Source: Desulfovibrio psychrotolerans
GTDB taxonomy: Bacteria > Desulfobacterota > Desulfovibrionia > Desulfovibrionales > Desulfovibrionaceae
Length of the DNA: 64,000 nucleotides
Direction: 5' to 3'
Assembly (NCBI RefSeq): GCF_013340305.1
Contig: NZ_BLVP01000002.1
Span: forward strand, 62,001-126,000
Shown here: positions 17,526-28,524 of the stretch, one piece after another
Layout of the letters: each line of letters begins with the position of its first letter
How positions within the stretch are numbered: the stretch's first letter is position 1
Made by a program: the position numbers and the translations under genes
Notes under the pieces: model-generated
Database searches by the model: none
What the model was told of the DNA's origin: nothing
What the model saw: the letters and a program-made list of their open reading frames with translations, nothing else

Positions 17526-18008
17526 ATGCGCAAGGGGTGTTTACGGAGGGTGCGGGCGTGCCGGGGTGTGCCGCTGTGTGCCGTGCTGCTGGTTTTTGTG
17601 GTTATGGCTGCCGCAGAGGCGCAAACCCGGGAGTACGCCGGGTCCAAGGCGTGCGCGGAATGTCATCAGGGGGAATACGAGCGGTTTGCCAAGTATTCCA
17701 AGAAGTCGCATTCGTGGAAGAGTGTGAGTGTTATGGCATCGGACCTTAAGCCGCACGAGCTTGAGGGGTGCTATGAATGCCATACCACCGGCTACGGAAA
17801 GGGCGGGTTTGTGAATTATGAAACCACGCCGCATCTGGCGGACGTGGGCTGTGAAACCTGCCACGGGCCGGGGGCTGAGCATGCCCAAACCGGCGACCCC
17901 GAGAGCATAATCAGAAGGCCCGAACTTGCCACGTGCGAGAGCTGCCATAACGCCAGCCGGGTGGGAGCCTTTAAATTCAAGCCGCTGATCCACAGCGGTG
18001 CCCACTAG
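17526..18008 (+). CDS. Tetraheme c-type cytochrome (cytochrome c554-like), periplasmic
   Basis: 160-aa secreted protein with four CxxCH heme sites: CAECH, CYECH, CETCH and CESCH, in a cytochrome c554-type arrangement (SKACAECHQGEYERF, CYECHTTGYGKGGFVNYE, GCETCHGPGAEHA). The start at 17526 gives a signal peptide (MRKGCLRRVRACRG, hydrophobic core VPLCAVLLVFVVMAAA, cleavage after AEA). It sits 9 bp before a chemoreceptor that itself carries a CxxCH, so co-expression is expected. Probable electron carrier or redox partner/sensor accessory; no dedicated oxidoreductase is adjacent. Confidence 0.9.
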   Translation: MRKGCLRRVRACRGVPLCAVLLVFVVMAAAEAQTREYAGSKACAECHQGEYERFAKYSKKSHSWKSVSVMASDLKPHELEGCYECHTTGYGKGGFVNYETTPHLADVGCETCHGPGAEHAQTGDPESIIRRPELATCESCHNASRVGAFKFKPLIHSGAH

Positions 18009-18017
18009 GAGCGTGCC

Positions 18018-20045
18018 ATGCCTGCCTTTATACGCAATTCGCTCGGGGCACGTTCCACGCTGCTTGTTTCTGCCATATCCGTTGTGGTCTTTGTGGCGTT
18101 GGTTGGGGTGAGCAGCTACATGCAGCGCGTGACCATGCTGGAGGAACTGGACAAGTCCATGACCAAGGCATCTGAACTGGTGCAGCTTTCTGTGGAGAAG
18201 CCCATGGTGGTGGGCGACGACAAAGGCACGCGCGAGCAGTTTGCCTTTTTGTCCGGCAAGTATGCGGATATGACGGTCTATCTGACCAACTACAAGGGCA
18301 ATATTACTTACAGCACCAACACCACTGCGGAACGCAAAGATCTTTCTGCCGTGGTGCCCGATGCCGCTTTTTCCGAACTTACGGCGCGCGCGCTGCGTGA
18401 GGATGTGCATGCCAGCGATATTATGGAAAAGTCCGGCGGCACTTTTTTTGTGCGGGTGACAAGCATTTCCAACGCGCCTTCCTGCTACCACTGTCACGGC
18501 AGTTCCGAGCCGATACTCGGTGAGCTTGTGGTGGTGCAGGATATATCGCCCACCATTGCCGCCATAAACCTGCAGTTGTATGAAAATATTGCCATATCCG
18601 TGGTCGGGCTGCTGACGCTTATAGGAGCGGTGCTGTTTTTCATCCGCCGGTCCATTGTGGCGCCTGTGCGCCATATCGCGCTGGCGAGCGAGCAGATAAG
18701 CAAGGGCAACCTGAACGCTGACCTTGTGCTGAACAGCACGGACGAACTGGGCAGTCTTTCGCGCAACCTTGGCGAGATGGTGGCGAAGCTGAAAACCGAA
18801 CTGGGCTTTTCCAAGGGGATTCTGAACGGTATGACCACCCCCGCCGTGGTGGTGGACACGGAGTGCCGCATATCGTTCACCAATTCCGCCATGCTCAGGC
18901 TTACGGGACAGGATGAGCCTGCATCGCGCTATGTGGGGCAGGTGCTGGGCAGCTTTATGTTCGGCGATGAGCGGCGGCAGACGGTTTCGCACAAGGTGCT
19001 GGCGGAACGGCGGGAATATGTGGCCGTGGAGACCGTGTTCACCAACCGCAAGGGGCGGGAAGTGAACATGCTGGTGGATTCCACGCCCATCTATGACCTG
19101 GACGGGAACCTTATCGGCGCCTTTACCCTGTGCAACGACATGACCGAGATACGCAGGCAGCAGGCACTGGTGGAGACGCAGAACGAGACCATAACCCGTG
19201 CCGCCCATGCGGCGGGACGTGTGTCTGAGCAGGTGTCTTCTGCTTCTGAGGAGCTTTCGGCCCAGATACAGCAGTCCAGTGCGGGTGCTATGGAGCAGCG
19301 CAGGCTTACGGGGGATTCCGCAGCCGCCATGACCCAGATGAACGCCTCTGTGCTGGAGGTGGCCCAGAACGCCTCGCTGGCGGCCGAATCTGCCGGAGAC
19401 GCGCAGCAGCAGGCGGCGGAAGGTGCCCGTGTGGTGGGGCTGGCCGTGGAAAAGATTAATACCGTGGCGGAACAGGCCGGAATGCTTAAGCGCGAAATGG
19501 GTGAGCTGGGCAAGCAGGCGCAGGGCATAGGGCAGATTATCACCGTGATTGAGGATATTGCCGACCAGACCAACCTGCTGGCGCTGAATGCGGCCATTGA
19601 GGCTGCCCGCGCGGGCGACGCCGGGCGCGGATTTGCCGTGGTGGCGGACGAGGTGCGCAAGCTGGCGGAAAAGACCATGGCCGCCACGCGCGAGGTGGTT
19701 GCATCTGTAAACTCCATACGCGAATGCGCGCGCACAAACGCGGCGGCAACGGACAAGGCGGTGCAACTGGTGGCGGAATCTACCGAGCTTGCCAGCCGTT
19801 CCGGGCAGGTGTTGCAGACCATTGTGGGCATGGTGGAAACCACGGCTGATCAGGTGCGGGCCATTGCCACCGCAAGTGAGGAACAGTCCGCCGCCAGCGA
19901 GCAGATAAGCAAGTCGGTGGAGGAGATAAACGCCATTTCCACGGAAACGGCGCAGGCCATGATGGAATCGGCACAGGCTGTTTCTGACCTTGCCCGTCTG
20001 GCGCAGGAGCTGAACACCATTATCGAGGACATGCGGGGCAGCTAG
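18018..20045 (+). CDS. Heme-binding methyl-accepting chemotaxis protein (DcrA-like design)
   Basis: 675-aa chemoreceptor. TM1 (~14-36), a periplasmic sensor (~37-190) with a c-type heme motif CYHCH near residue 156 ([11 protein letters not shown]), TM2 (~191-213), HAMP, a PAS domain (~270-380; [20 protein letters not shown]) and a full signalling domain with the conserved hairpin tip ([18 protein letters not shown], ~512-530). The heme site is the key observation: Desulfovibrio DcrA is a known heme-c chemoreceptor for oxygen/redox, and this protein has the same logic although identity to DcrA cannot be judged here. No CheB/CheR pentapeptide is seen at the C-terminus. Follows the tetraheme cytochrome gene by 9 bp. 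Confidence 0.94.
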   Translation: MPAFIRNSLGARSTLLVSAISVVVFVALVGVSSYMQRVTMLEELDKSMTKASELVQLSVEKPMVVGDDKGTREQFAFLSGKYADMTVYLTNYKGNITYSTNTTAERKDLSAVVPDAAFSELTARALREDVHASDIMEKSGGTFFVRVTSISNAPSCYHCHGSSEPILGELVVVQDISPTIAAINLQLYENIAISVVGLLTLIGAVLFFIRRSIVAPVRHIALASEQISKGNLNADLVLNSTDELGSLSRNLGEMVAKLKTELGFSKGILNGMTTPAVVVDTECRISFTNSAMLRLTGQDEPASRYVGQVLGSFMFGDERRQTVSHKVLAERREYVAVETVFTNRKGREVNMLVDSTPIYDLDGNLIGAFTLCNDMTEIRRQQALVETQNETITRAAHAAGRVSEQVSSASEELSAQIQQSSAGAMEQRRLTGDSAAAMTQMNASVLEVAQNASLAAESAGDAQQQAAEGARVVGLAVEKINTVAEQAGMLKREMGELGKQAQGIGQIITVIEDIADQTNLLALNAAIEAARAGDAGRGFAVVADEVRKLAEKTMAATREVVASVNSIRECARTNAAATDKAVQLVAESTELASRSGQVLQTIVGMVETTADQVRAIATASEEQSAASEQISKSVEEINAISTETAQAMMESAQAVSDLARLAQELNTIIEDMRGS

Positions 20046-20078
20046 CCGCCTGCCCCTGTACGCTGCGGACAGCAATTA

Positions 20079-20103
20079 AAAAGCCGGAACGCGGGTTCCG
20101 GCT
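20079..20103 (+). terminator. Hairpin after the chemoreceptor gene (copy 1)
   Basis: AGCCGGAA / CGCGGG / TTCCGGCT. The same 23-bp sequence recurs at 20260-20288, where it is followed by T7; here the T-tract is lacking on the plus strand, but AATTAAAAA on the other side allows minus-strand termination. Confidence 0.6.
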
Positions 20104-20175
20104 CAGATAGTTGGCAGACCGTGTCTTTTCGAAAAACAGGTTTCCGTAAAGCCGAGTATGAAGTCAAAAACGGAT

Positions 20176-20225
20176 GCACCTCGCTTATGCGGGGTGCAGG
20201 GGGCTCAGCTCCCTGCCCGCCGGAG
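20176..20225 (+). repeat. REP-like double hairpin
   Basis: Two adjoining hairpins: GCACCTCGC/GCGGGGTGC (20176-20197) and GCAGGGGGC/GCTCCCTGC (20196-20216), followed by CCGCCGGAGGC. This layout resembles GC-rich intergenic repeat elements scattered in Desulfovibrio-type genomes; copy number elsewhere is not visible here. Confidence 0.5.
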
Positions 20226-20259
20226 GCGAAAAAACTCAAAACTCTTTGTCATCATGCTG

Positions 20260-20288
20260 AAGCCGGAACGCGGGTTCCGGCTTTTTTT
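20260..20288 (+). terminator. Terminator hairpin (copy 2)
   Basis: AGCCGGAACGCGGGTTCCGGCT followed by T7. It repeats the 20079-20103 hairpin almost exactly, so the two flank the REP-like element. Confidence 0.75.
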
Positions 20289-20308
20289 GTGTCATCGGGC
20301 GGGCAGGG

Positions 20309-20734
20309 TTATGCCGTGCCCGAATGGAATCCTGCGGTTCCATGCCGGGGGGCGAAGGTAAAGGCCGGATGCCCGGATGCAGGGGCTCTTCTGGACGGAG
20401 CAAGGGGTCTGGTGCGGAAGGCATCGTCCCTTCTGGCAGCGCGGTTCAGCAGGGCTTCTGCGATCATGGAGGGGCCGTTGCAGTCGCGCACCAGATATTC
20501 GCGTACCGCCTCTGCCGAGGAAAAGCAGATGGCACCGTGCAGTTTGCGGCGGTGGGGGTAGTTTACATGGAACGTGGAGGCCAGAATGTATTTGCCCACG
20601 CTGGTCTTATACAGGCTGAGCTCCCACCAGTTCGGGGTGACGCCCATCCATTCCCTATCATCCAGCGTGACCAGAAGTTCACCGGAAAACGCCAATTCTT
20701 CCTTGCCGTTGCGCTTGACAGTGTATTCACTCAT
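20309..20734 (-). CDS. Small protein of unknown function
   Basis: 141-aa cytoplasmic protein. The ATG at 20734 follows a textbook GGGAGG (spacing ~5); the frame continues upstream only antisense to tgt, so that extension is rejected. The N-terminal ~90 residues look like a folded domain (MSEYTVKRNGKEELAFSGEL, GKYILASTFHVNYPHRRKLH, SAEAVREYLVRDC); the C-terminus is low-complexity (Arg/Ala/Pro). I do not recognise the family. It is transcribed divergently from tgt. Confidence 0.75.
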   Translation of the reverse strand: MSEYTVKRNGKEELAFSGELLVTLDDREWMGVTPNWWELSLYKTSVGKYILASTFHVNYPHRRKLHGAICFSSAEAVREYLVRDCNGPSMIAEALLNRAARRDDAFRTRPLAPSRRAPASGHPAFTFAPRHGTAGFHSGTA

Positions 20735-20875
20735 ATGTGCCTCCCGGTAGGTTGAGGTGCAAGGCCGATGTATCTGAAGCTGTCGTATTTCTCCCGTAAA
20801 CGAGAGTGATGGTTCTAGTTTTAGTGTACTGCATTTTTTTGTCGCTTTGGGCAAGGATATTTTCATTTGCAATGA

Positions 20876-22752
<1,877 letters not shown>

Positions 22753-22968
22753 CTGGCTTGGGATACGGCGATATGCTGCGATGCCGTGAACCGCTCATTA
22801 TCTGCGCCGTGCTTTGGCGCAGATGTTCCGGGGCAGGTTCACCTTACGCCTGTCGCCCTTGCCCACGGGCCTGCGATACGGAACATTCCATACGACAGGC
22901 AGGCCCGGACAACGCCGGCACGCCTGTGGCTTTCCGGCCTGTTCGTAACCCGAATGCCGGAGGCCGCC

Positions 22969-25131
22969 ATGAACGATATATCCTCTGTTGCCCCCAACGC
23001 GCTTGCGCGCGAGAAAAGCCCCTATCTTCTGCAACACGCCCATAACCCCGTGGACTGGCATCCGTGGGGAGAGGACGCCTTTGCCCTTGCCCGACGGAGG
23101 GACAGGCCGGTGTTTCTTTCCATAGGCTATTCCACCTGCCACTGGTGCCACGTGATGGCTCATGAATCCTTTGAGGATGCCGAGGTGGCGGCGCTGATGA
23201 ATGAGGCGTTTGTGAACATAAAGGTGGACCGGGAAGAACGCCCGGACATAGACGCCGTGTACATGAACGCCTGCCATATGCTGACCGGAAGGGGCGGCTG
23301 GCCGCTGACCATTATCATGACTCCGGACAGGGCGCCTTTTTTCGCGGGCACCTATCTGCCCCGTGCATCGCGGCAGGGGCGCATGGGGATGCTGGACCTT
23401 GTGCCGCGCGTGCGCGACCTGTGGATGAACAGCCGGGATGACGTGCTTGCTTCTGCGGCGAGTATTCTGGGCCATATGCGTTCCGGGGCGGGGCATGCCG
23501 GTTCCGGTGCGTCGGGTTCTGATGCTTCCGGTTCCCGCGCTGCGCGCCCTGACGCATCCGCTGTGCGGCAGGCCGCTGAAGCGCTTGCGGGGCGGTTTGA
23601 CACTGCGAACGGCGGGTTTGGAGAGGCGCCCAAATTTCCTTCGCCGCACAATCTTCTGCTTCTGCTGCGCCGCGCGTGGACGCTGCGCCGGGAGAAGGGG
23701 ACGGAGGCGGGGGCACCGCTGCTTGCCATGGTGAGCAAGACGCTGGAGGCCATGCGCATGGGCGGGCTGTATGACCATGTGGGGTACGGATTTCATCGCT
23801 ACTCCACCGATGCCCGCTGGTTGCTGCCCCACTTTGAGAAGATGCTGTATGACCAGGCCATGCTGGCGTGGGCCTATACGGAGGGCTGGCAGGCCACGGG
23901 AAACGACTTGTTCCGGCGCACGGCGGAGGAGGTGTTTGCCTACGTGCTGCGTGACATGACGGACGGGGGCGGGGGGTTCCGCTCCGCCGAGGACGCGGAC
24001 AGCCTGACGGACCGGGGAGAGCATGAGGAGGGGTGGTTCTACACCTTTACGCTGGAAGAGGTGCGTGCCGGGCTGCCTGATGATCTGGCAGAACTGGCCG
24101 TGCGGGTGTTCGGGCTGCGGGACGGGGGGAATTTTGCCGAAGAGGCCACGGGAAGGGCCACGGGGCGCAACATTGTGCATCGTACCCGTTCTGTAGCGGA
24201 CTGGGCGGCAACGCTGGGATGCACGGCGGAGGAGCTGGCTGTGCGGCTTGAGGCGGTGCGGGCCCATTTGTACGCCCTGCGGGAAAAGCGTGCCCGGCCC
24301 CATGTGGACGATAAGGTGCTTACGGACTGGAACGGGCTGATGATAGGGGCGCTGGCCCGTGGCGCACGCGCCTTTGATGCGCCGCAGTACGCTGAGGCGG
24401 CATCGCGCGCGGCGTTGTTTGTGCTGGGCCGGTTGCGGACGGAAGAGGGCGGTCTGCTGCACCGTTACAGGGACGGCGAGGCGGGCATTGCTGGCATGCT
24501 GGACGATTACGCCTTTTTCATCCACGGGCTTATTGAGCTGTATCAGGCCACGCACGAACCGCGCTGGCTGGCGGAGGCCCTGCGGCTTCAGGAACGGCAG
24601 GAGGCGGTGTTCGCAGACCGGGAAGGCGGGTATTATCTTGCCGCCGCGGATGCCGACCCGTTGCCTGTGCGGAGTATGGAGGCTGTGGACGGGGCGTTGC
24701 CATCCGGCAATTCCATGAGCCTGCTGAATCTGCTGCGTCTTGCGCGGCTGCTGGGCAGGCCGGATATGGACGAGCGTGCGGACATGCTGGCGCAGGCTTT
24801 TGCGCAGCAGGTGCGGCATATGCCTTCTGCCTTTGCCATGTTTTTGTGCGGGGTGGATGGCATGGAAGGGGGCGGGCGCGCCGTGGTGGTGACCGGGCAG
24901 CCCGACACACCACGTACCGAGGCGATGCTGCGGGCTGTGGATGCTCCCTTTGCGCCGGACCTGACTTTGCATTTTCGCAATGCCGACGACCCGGAAGCGC
25001 TTGCGCAGGTGGTGCCCTTTACGCGGTATCTTGAGCCGGTGGACGGCGTTGCCACTGCCTACCTGTGCGAGAACTACGCCTGTTCCCGGCCTGTGACCGA
25101 TGTGGCAGCGCTTGCGGAGCGGCTGCGCTGA
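22969..25131 (+). CDS. DUF255 thioredoxin-like protein (YyaL/SSP411 family)
   Basis: 720-aa cytoplasmic protein. N-terminal DUF255 thioredoxin-like domain (~5-165): [40 protein letters not shown] with CxxC (CHWC), [26 protein letters not shown]. The rest is an alpha/alpha toroid similar to N-acylglucosamine epimerase/cellobiose epimerase folds ([53 protein letters not shown]). Biochemical role is unknown. ATG at 22969 is 6 bp after GGAGG; an upstream extension to 22786 is rejected. Confidence 0.93.
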   Translation: MNDISSVAPNALAREKSPYLLQHAHNPVDWHPWGEDAFALARRRDRPVFLSIGYSTCHWCHVMAHESFEDAEVAALMNEAFVNIKVDREERPDIDAVYMNACHMLTGRGGWPLTIIMTPDRAPFFAGTYLPRASRQGRMGMLDLVPRVRDLWMNSRDDVLASAASILGHMRSGAGHAGSGASGSDASGSRAARPDASAVRQAAEALAGRFDTANGGFGEAPKFPSPHNLLLLLRRAWTLRREKGTEAGAPLLAMVSKTLEAMRMGGLYDHVGYGFHRYSTDARWLLPHFEKMLYDQAMLAWAYTEGWQATGNDLFRRTAEEVFAYVLRDMTDGGGGFRSAEDADSLTDRGEHEEGWFYTFTLEEVRAGLPDDLAELAVRVFGLRDGGNFAEEATGRATGRNIVHRTRSVADWAATLGCTAEELAVRLEAVRAHLYALREKRARPHVDDKVLTDWNGLMIGALARGARAFDAPQYAEAASRAALFVLGRLRTEEGGLLHRYRDGEAGIAGMLDDYAFFIHGLIELYQATHEPRWLAEALRLQERQEAVFADREGGYYLAAADADPLPVRSMEAVDGALPSGNSMSLLNLLRLARLLGRPDMDERADMLAQAFAQQVRHMPSAFAMFLCGVDGMEGGGRAVVVTGQPDTPRTEAMLRAVDAPFAPDLTLHFRNADDPEALAQVVPFTRYLEPVDGVATAYLCENYACSRPVTDVAALAERLR

Positions 25132-25255
25132 GACGGAAACAGGCAGCATTTGAAGAGGTTGCAGCGGGATTCACCGTGCGCACAGTTTTCTTGTTGCCTT
25201 TTCCCGCCCGGACAGGTAGAGGGGGTGTGCCTCAACATATGGATCTCGAATGACG

Positions 25256-25437
25256 GCGGCAGGAGAGACCTTCGCCCGCGCAAGCGGGGCGGAAGGCGCC
25301 GAAGATGTAACTCTTTCAGGCGAAAGGACTGCTGTACGGACGAGCCTCTGGAGAGTCTCCCCTTCCCAGTGGGGAGCACCGAAGGAGCAAGCCGCATCCC
25401 AGTTAGCGGTGAAACTCTCAGGTAAAAGGACAGAGTG
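25256..25437 (+). promoter_or_regulatory. Tandem glycine riboswitch
   Basis: Two adjoining glycine aptamers. Aptamer 1 (~25256-25335): GGAGAG, GGCGCCGAAG, AACTCTTTCAGGC, GAAAGGACTGCTG. Aptamer 2 (~25344-25437): CTCTGGAGAG, GAGCACCGAAGGAGCAA, GAAACTCTCAGGTAAAAGGA, CAGAG closing P1 with CTCTG. The conserved cores are intact in both. Such switches normally turn on glycine cleavage (gcv) or glycine exporter genes. Here no such gene follows: the plus strand has no recognisable frame before the convergent gene that ends at 25762. Confidence 0.92.
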
Positions 25438-25704
25438 GACCATAAAGGCGCTATTGCGCCCGAAATCCAACCTTTTCCTGCCTTTGTGTGCTCCGGAAGG
25501 AGACTTTTCGCGCGGTGTGAGCCGCGGCTCATCCCCCCCTGTCTGCCCTTTCCTGCTCCGTTGTTCGATGATCCTGGCCCCGGTAGTGCTGCGGGCGAGG
25601 CGGAAAAGGCATGTCATCCGCGCTGTGCGCGGTTACATACACGGGGGAGCCGCCGCCATGGGCGGAAACGCTCCTCCTCCTGAGTGGTTTGTTGTTGTGG
25701 TTGC
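25438..25704 (+). other. Riboswitch 3' region with no recognisable target gene
   Basis: Short open frames exist (for example 25611 onwards, starting MSSALCAVTYTGEPPPWAET with a hydrophobic stretch) but none resembles gcvT/H/P or a glycine/alanine transporter. A small hairpin GGCGC/GCGCC (25448-25459) and a GGAAGGAG (25495-25502) with no good start codon are present. This may be a decayed gene start. Confidence 0.5.
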
Positions 25705-25737
25705 GACGGGCCGGGAGGTTATGCCTTCCGGCCCGTC
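25705..25737. terminator. Convergent hairpin, probable bidirectional stop
   Basis: GACGGGCCGGGAGG / TTATG / CCTTCCGGCCCGTC, a 14-bp stem with one mismatch, 24 bp after the minus-strand gene's end. It lacks a U-tract on either strand, so termination efficiency is doubtful. Confidence 0.5.
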
Positions 25738-25761
25738 CGCTTTATGCCGCCGTGCGACGGG

Positions 25762-26550
25762 CTATTCGAATATCTTTTTCAGGCCGGAACCGGCCTTGTC
25801 CAGCACGTTGCCCTGCCCGTCCTTCAGGAGGGGGGCTGCCGCACCCTTGGCGGCGTCCTGCATCTGCTTGAGGGAATCTTGCAGCGCACCGGAAACCGCC
25901 ACGTTCATCTGTCCGCTCAGGGTGTCCAGAATCTGCTGCACGGCCTCGGCAGGGGTTGCGCCGCCGGACTCTTCACCAATGTTTGTCAGGTGGATATCCG
26001 GCAGGGTGAGGGTGAGCCCCTGCCCGCCCAGAGCGGTGAGGGCCATGTTTGCCTTGGCACCGGTGATGCGTAGGTCTTTGATGATGACCTTTTTGGCTGG
26101 CTGGGTCTGTGCGGAACCGGGGGTGGCGTTTTGAGAAGTGCTTTCTTCGCCGCCCACAGTCTGGCGCACGTTGTTGAGCAGGGCGGTGAAGTTGTCTGTT
26201 TTGCCGGATTGCTCATAGGTGAGTTCCGGTTCTTCGATGAGCACCCGTTCTATGATGACGACGTCCTTGGTGACCGTGGAGGTATCCAGCTTCACTTCCA
26301 CAACGCGCAGCTTCATGGTCTGGGGAGCGGCGAAGCCCCGGGGGCTGCCCACTATGAGGCGTTCCAACCTGCCGGAACCGGAGAGGAACGAGACATCCGC
26401 CCTGCGCAGGCTCACCTCTGTGAGCAGCACCTTGGGGCCGACGGTGTTTACCGCCCGGACGATGATGGGGTTTATGGACATGACGGTGGCGATGACGAGG
26501 CCCGCCAGAATGACACCGAGCACGCTCACGAGGATGAGCATTTTTTTCAT
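25762..26550 (-). CDS. AsmA-like membrane-anchored periplasmic protein
   Basis: 262 aa with an N-terminal hydrophobic segment (MKKMLILVSVLGVILAGLVI). The body shows the repeating beta-strand style of AsmA/DUF748 proteins (VLLTEVSLRRADVSFLSGSG, LRVVEVKLDTSTVTKDVVII, VIIKDLRITGAKANMAL), then a Gln/Ala-rich amphipathic tail. AsmA-type proteins are linked to outer-membrane lipid and protein homeostasis; the function of short forms is unknown. ATG 26550 follows GGAGAACTCAC. Monocistronic. Confidence 0.8.
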   Translation of the reverse strand: MKKMLILVSVLGVILAGLVIATVMSINPIIVRAVNTVGPKVLLTEVSLRRADVSFLSGSGRLERLIVGSPRGFAAPQTMKLRVVEVKLDTSTVTKDVVIIERVLIEEPELTYEQSGKTDNFTALLNNVRQTVGGEESTSQNATPGSAQTQPAKKVIIKDLRITGAKANMALTALGGQGLTLTLPDIHLTNIGEESGGATPAEAVQQILDTLSGQMNVAVSGALQDSLKQMQDAAKGAAAPLLKDGQGNVLDKAGSGLKKIFE

Positions 26551-26642
26551 GTGAGTTCTCCTGTCTCTTGAAGGAACAGACTGCCCGGATACTATGCCTG
26601 CGCGCGGTGGTTGGGCAAGGTGAAAGGTGTTACGGGACAGTT

Positions 26643-26662
26643 AAAAAAGCGCTGTGTGCGCT
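26643..26662 (-). terminator. Weak intrinsic terminator
   Basis: Minus strand AGCGC / ACACA / GCGCT then T5; short 5-bp stem, ~125 nt after the end of the BPL_N gene. Confidence 0.4.
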
Positions 26663-26787
26663 GCTGCGTCAGGTTGGGATAGTGGGCGTGTGTCTGCGCA
26701 TGATCATGTGAACGGAGCCTGAACACTTTTTGCGGTCTGCGTGTTGCCCTTTCTGAACGTTTTTCATGCGAAGATGGTTTAAGGCGG

Positions 26788-28146
26788 TTACGGTTTCTCG
26801 CCGCTATACTGGGGAGATGCGCCCGGCAGCAGCAGGTACATGACCGTATCTATGGTATCCAGCAGTTCCAGATACAGGCCGCCGCTGGCCATGGGCGGGC
26901 CGAACAGGGCGGCGCGCTGGTTTTTGAGCGACGCGTGGGAGACTGTTTCCGGGAAGGTTTTGGAGAGGGTCATGGCGAGACGCTCTGCAAGTAGATAGCC
27001 GCGCACGCCTTCATGGAACAGGCGGAGCTTGGTCAGGAAGGCATCGGATACGCTGTTCCAGTAGTCCAGTGCCGCTTTGGTGGGCGGGGTGGATACGACG
27101 GAGCAGATGGCGCAGTAGAGGTTGTTCAGGTTGGCTCCGGGGATGCCCGCGCGCCAGCCGATGAGCCATGCGTTGCGCTGGAAGAACAGGCAGTGGTTTT
27201 TGCCTATGGTGACGATGTCTTCGAAAATGGCGCGGGCCTCGGCAAGGGCGGGGTCGGTCCATACCATGGGGGCTTGGGATGGGTTCCACGGCGGCACCGT
27301 GTGCGTGGGGGAGGTGAGCCCCTGCGGGCAGAAGGCGTTTTTGCTCAGCACGCTGATGATGTGGGCCAGCCAGCGGTTGGCTTCCGGGGAATCCGGCGTT
27401 TCCAGATGCGTGTAACTGAGCACATAGCGGCCGCTGCCCATTGCGCCGGAGAGCACGCAGGGCTGCCCGGTGAGGAAGGTGGGGCGCAGCTTGATATCAT
27501 AGAGATCTTCCCACGCATTGAAGGTGCCGGGAGGCAACGTGCCCAGAGGCAGGTCGGCCACCCAGAAATCTTCGCCGGGGTCTGCGTAGCTGGCGAGCAC
27601 CTGCACATCTGTGCCTGTTTCCGGCGCGAAACGGGCGGGCCACCAGATGGGGACCAGCGGCGACGGGCCGAGGTCCGGAGGGATGAGGTCTGACCCTGTG
27701 GCGGGCGTGGTATCCGGTACGGAAGCCGTTTCCTGTTGCGCGGCCTGCGGTGAAGCATGGAGGGTGGCATGGATGTGCCCGCTCACGAAATGCTGCATGC
27801 GGTCCGTGAACTTGGCGCGGCCCCACGGGCACAGGCACAGGCCGTCCGCACTGCTGAGGCCCAGCCCCGCACCGCCGCAGAATCCTAGATAGCTGCCGCC
27901 CTCACGAACGTATTCGCGTATGGCGCGGATGCCCTCTACCCCCAGAGCCTCCGACTTCTGCCGCGCGTTGCCGCCTGGCACAAGCAGAAGCGCGGGGCGC
28001 GATTCCGGCGTCTTGCCAGAAAGCAGCCCGTGGGCTATTTCTTGCCCCCGCACGATGCGGTAGGGCAGTTGCATGGCCTCTATGGCCCGCCAGACCAGCA
28101 GGCCCCAGATGTGGGATTCGTCCCATAATATGTAGATGCTTGACAT
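26788..28146 (-). CDS. BPL_N-domain (glutamine-amidotransferase-like) protein
   Basis: 452 aa from ATG 28146. The N-terminal ~230 residues form a class I glutamine-amidotransferase-like fold of the biotin-protein-ligase N-terminal (BPL_N) type: IYILWDESHIWGLLVWRAIE, LLLVPGGNARQK and the nucleophile-elbow-like GGSYLGFCGGAGLGL with Cys near residue 99. The C-terminal half (FEDIVTIGKNHCLFFQRNAW, YLELLDTIDTVMYLLLPG) is helical and unrecognised. No biotin ligase catalytic domain is present. Function unknown; it may cleave or bind a small amide. No strong Shine-Dalgarno is visible, so the start is a best guess. The upstream frame runs through an 11-bp repeat array and is rejected. Confidence 0.78.
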   Translation of the reverse strand: MSSIYILWDESHIWGLLVWRAIEAMQLPYRIVRGQEIAHGLLSGKTPESRPALLLVPGGNARQKSEALGVEGIRAIREYVREGGSYLGFCGGAGLGLSSADGLCLCPWGRAKFTDRMQHFVSGHIHATLHASPQAAQQETASVPDTTPATGSDLIPPDLGPSPLVPIWWPARFAPETGTDVQVLASYADPGEDFWVADLPLGTLPPGTFNAWEDLYDIKLRPTFLTGQPCVLSGAMGSGRYVLSYTHLETPDSPEANRWLAHIISVLSKNAFCPQGLTSPTHTVPPWNPSQAPMVWTDPALAEARAIFEDIVTIGKNHCLFFQRNAWLIGWRAGIPGANLNNLYCAICSVVSTPPTKAALDYWNSVSDAFLTKLRLFHEGVRGYLLAERLAMTLSKTFPETVSHASLKNQRAALFGPPMASGGLYLELLDTIDTVMYLLLPGASPQYSGEKP

Positions 28147-28350
28147 TGTTATACCGCTCAGTAGTGTGTCCGTCTGGCGAATCCGGGCGCGCTGTGCTAT
28201 CGCACTTGTGCGGGCGGCGGGTGCGACGGGCGTTGCCTGTTTTTTTGCCGCAGGGTGCCGATGTGTGCAACGGTTGCTGCGGCGGTGCGCCGGGTCGTTT
28301 TTCCGGATGACGCAACGGGCGCGGGCAATGCATCGGCGTAACTTTTCAGT

Positions 28351-28427
28351 GGAACCCGGCCGGAATCCGGCTGGAAACCGGATGGAACCTTTTCGGAATT
28401 TGTCCGGAACCTGTCCGGAACCCGGCA
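28351..28427. repeat. 11-bp tandem array, seven units
   Basis: GGAA occurs at 28351, 28362, 28373, 28384, 28395, 28406 and 28417, a perfect 11-bp period. Units read GGAAcccggcc, GGAAtccggct, GGAAaccggat, GGAAccttttc, GGAAtttgtcc, GGAAcctgtcc. The array lies between divergent genes, ~100 bp upstream of valS. Confidence 0.9.
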
Positions 28428-28524
28428 TCCTAGCAATCGATGCCGTTTAACGCAAACCGAAACGTGCCCCACAGGTGTACCTGCCGGGGCAACGCATAGC
28501 AATACCACGTTTTTGGAGAAACTC

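Noticed and set aside
17541-20075. Long minus-strand frame opposite the cytochrome and chemoreceptor
   Set aside because: Antisense shadow of two genes with clear heme and signalling motifs.
22798-25149. Long minus-strand frame opposite the DUF255 gene
   Set aside because: Antisense shadow; no domain content and no ribosome-binding site.
25250-26134. Plus-strand frame running from the riboswitch into the AsmA-like gene
   Set aside because: It translates the riboswitch aptamers themselves and then the antisense of a gene with a signal peptide and good start.
28147-28428. Upstream extension of the BPL_N protein
   Set aside because: It would translate the 11-bp repeat array; MSSIYILWDE at 28146 is the natural domain start.
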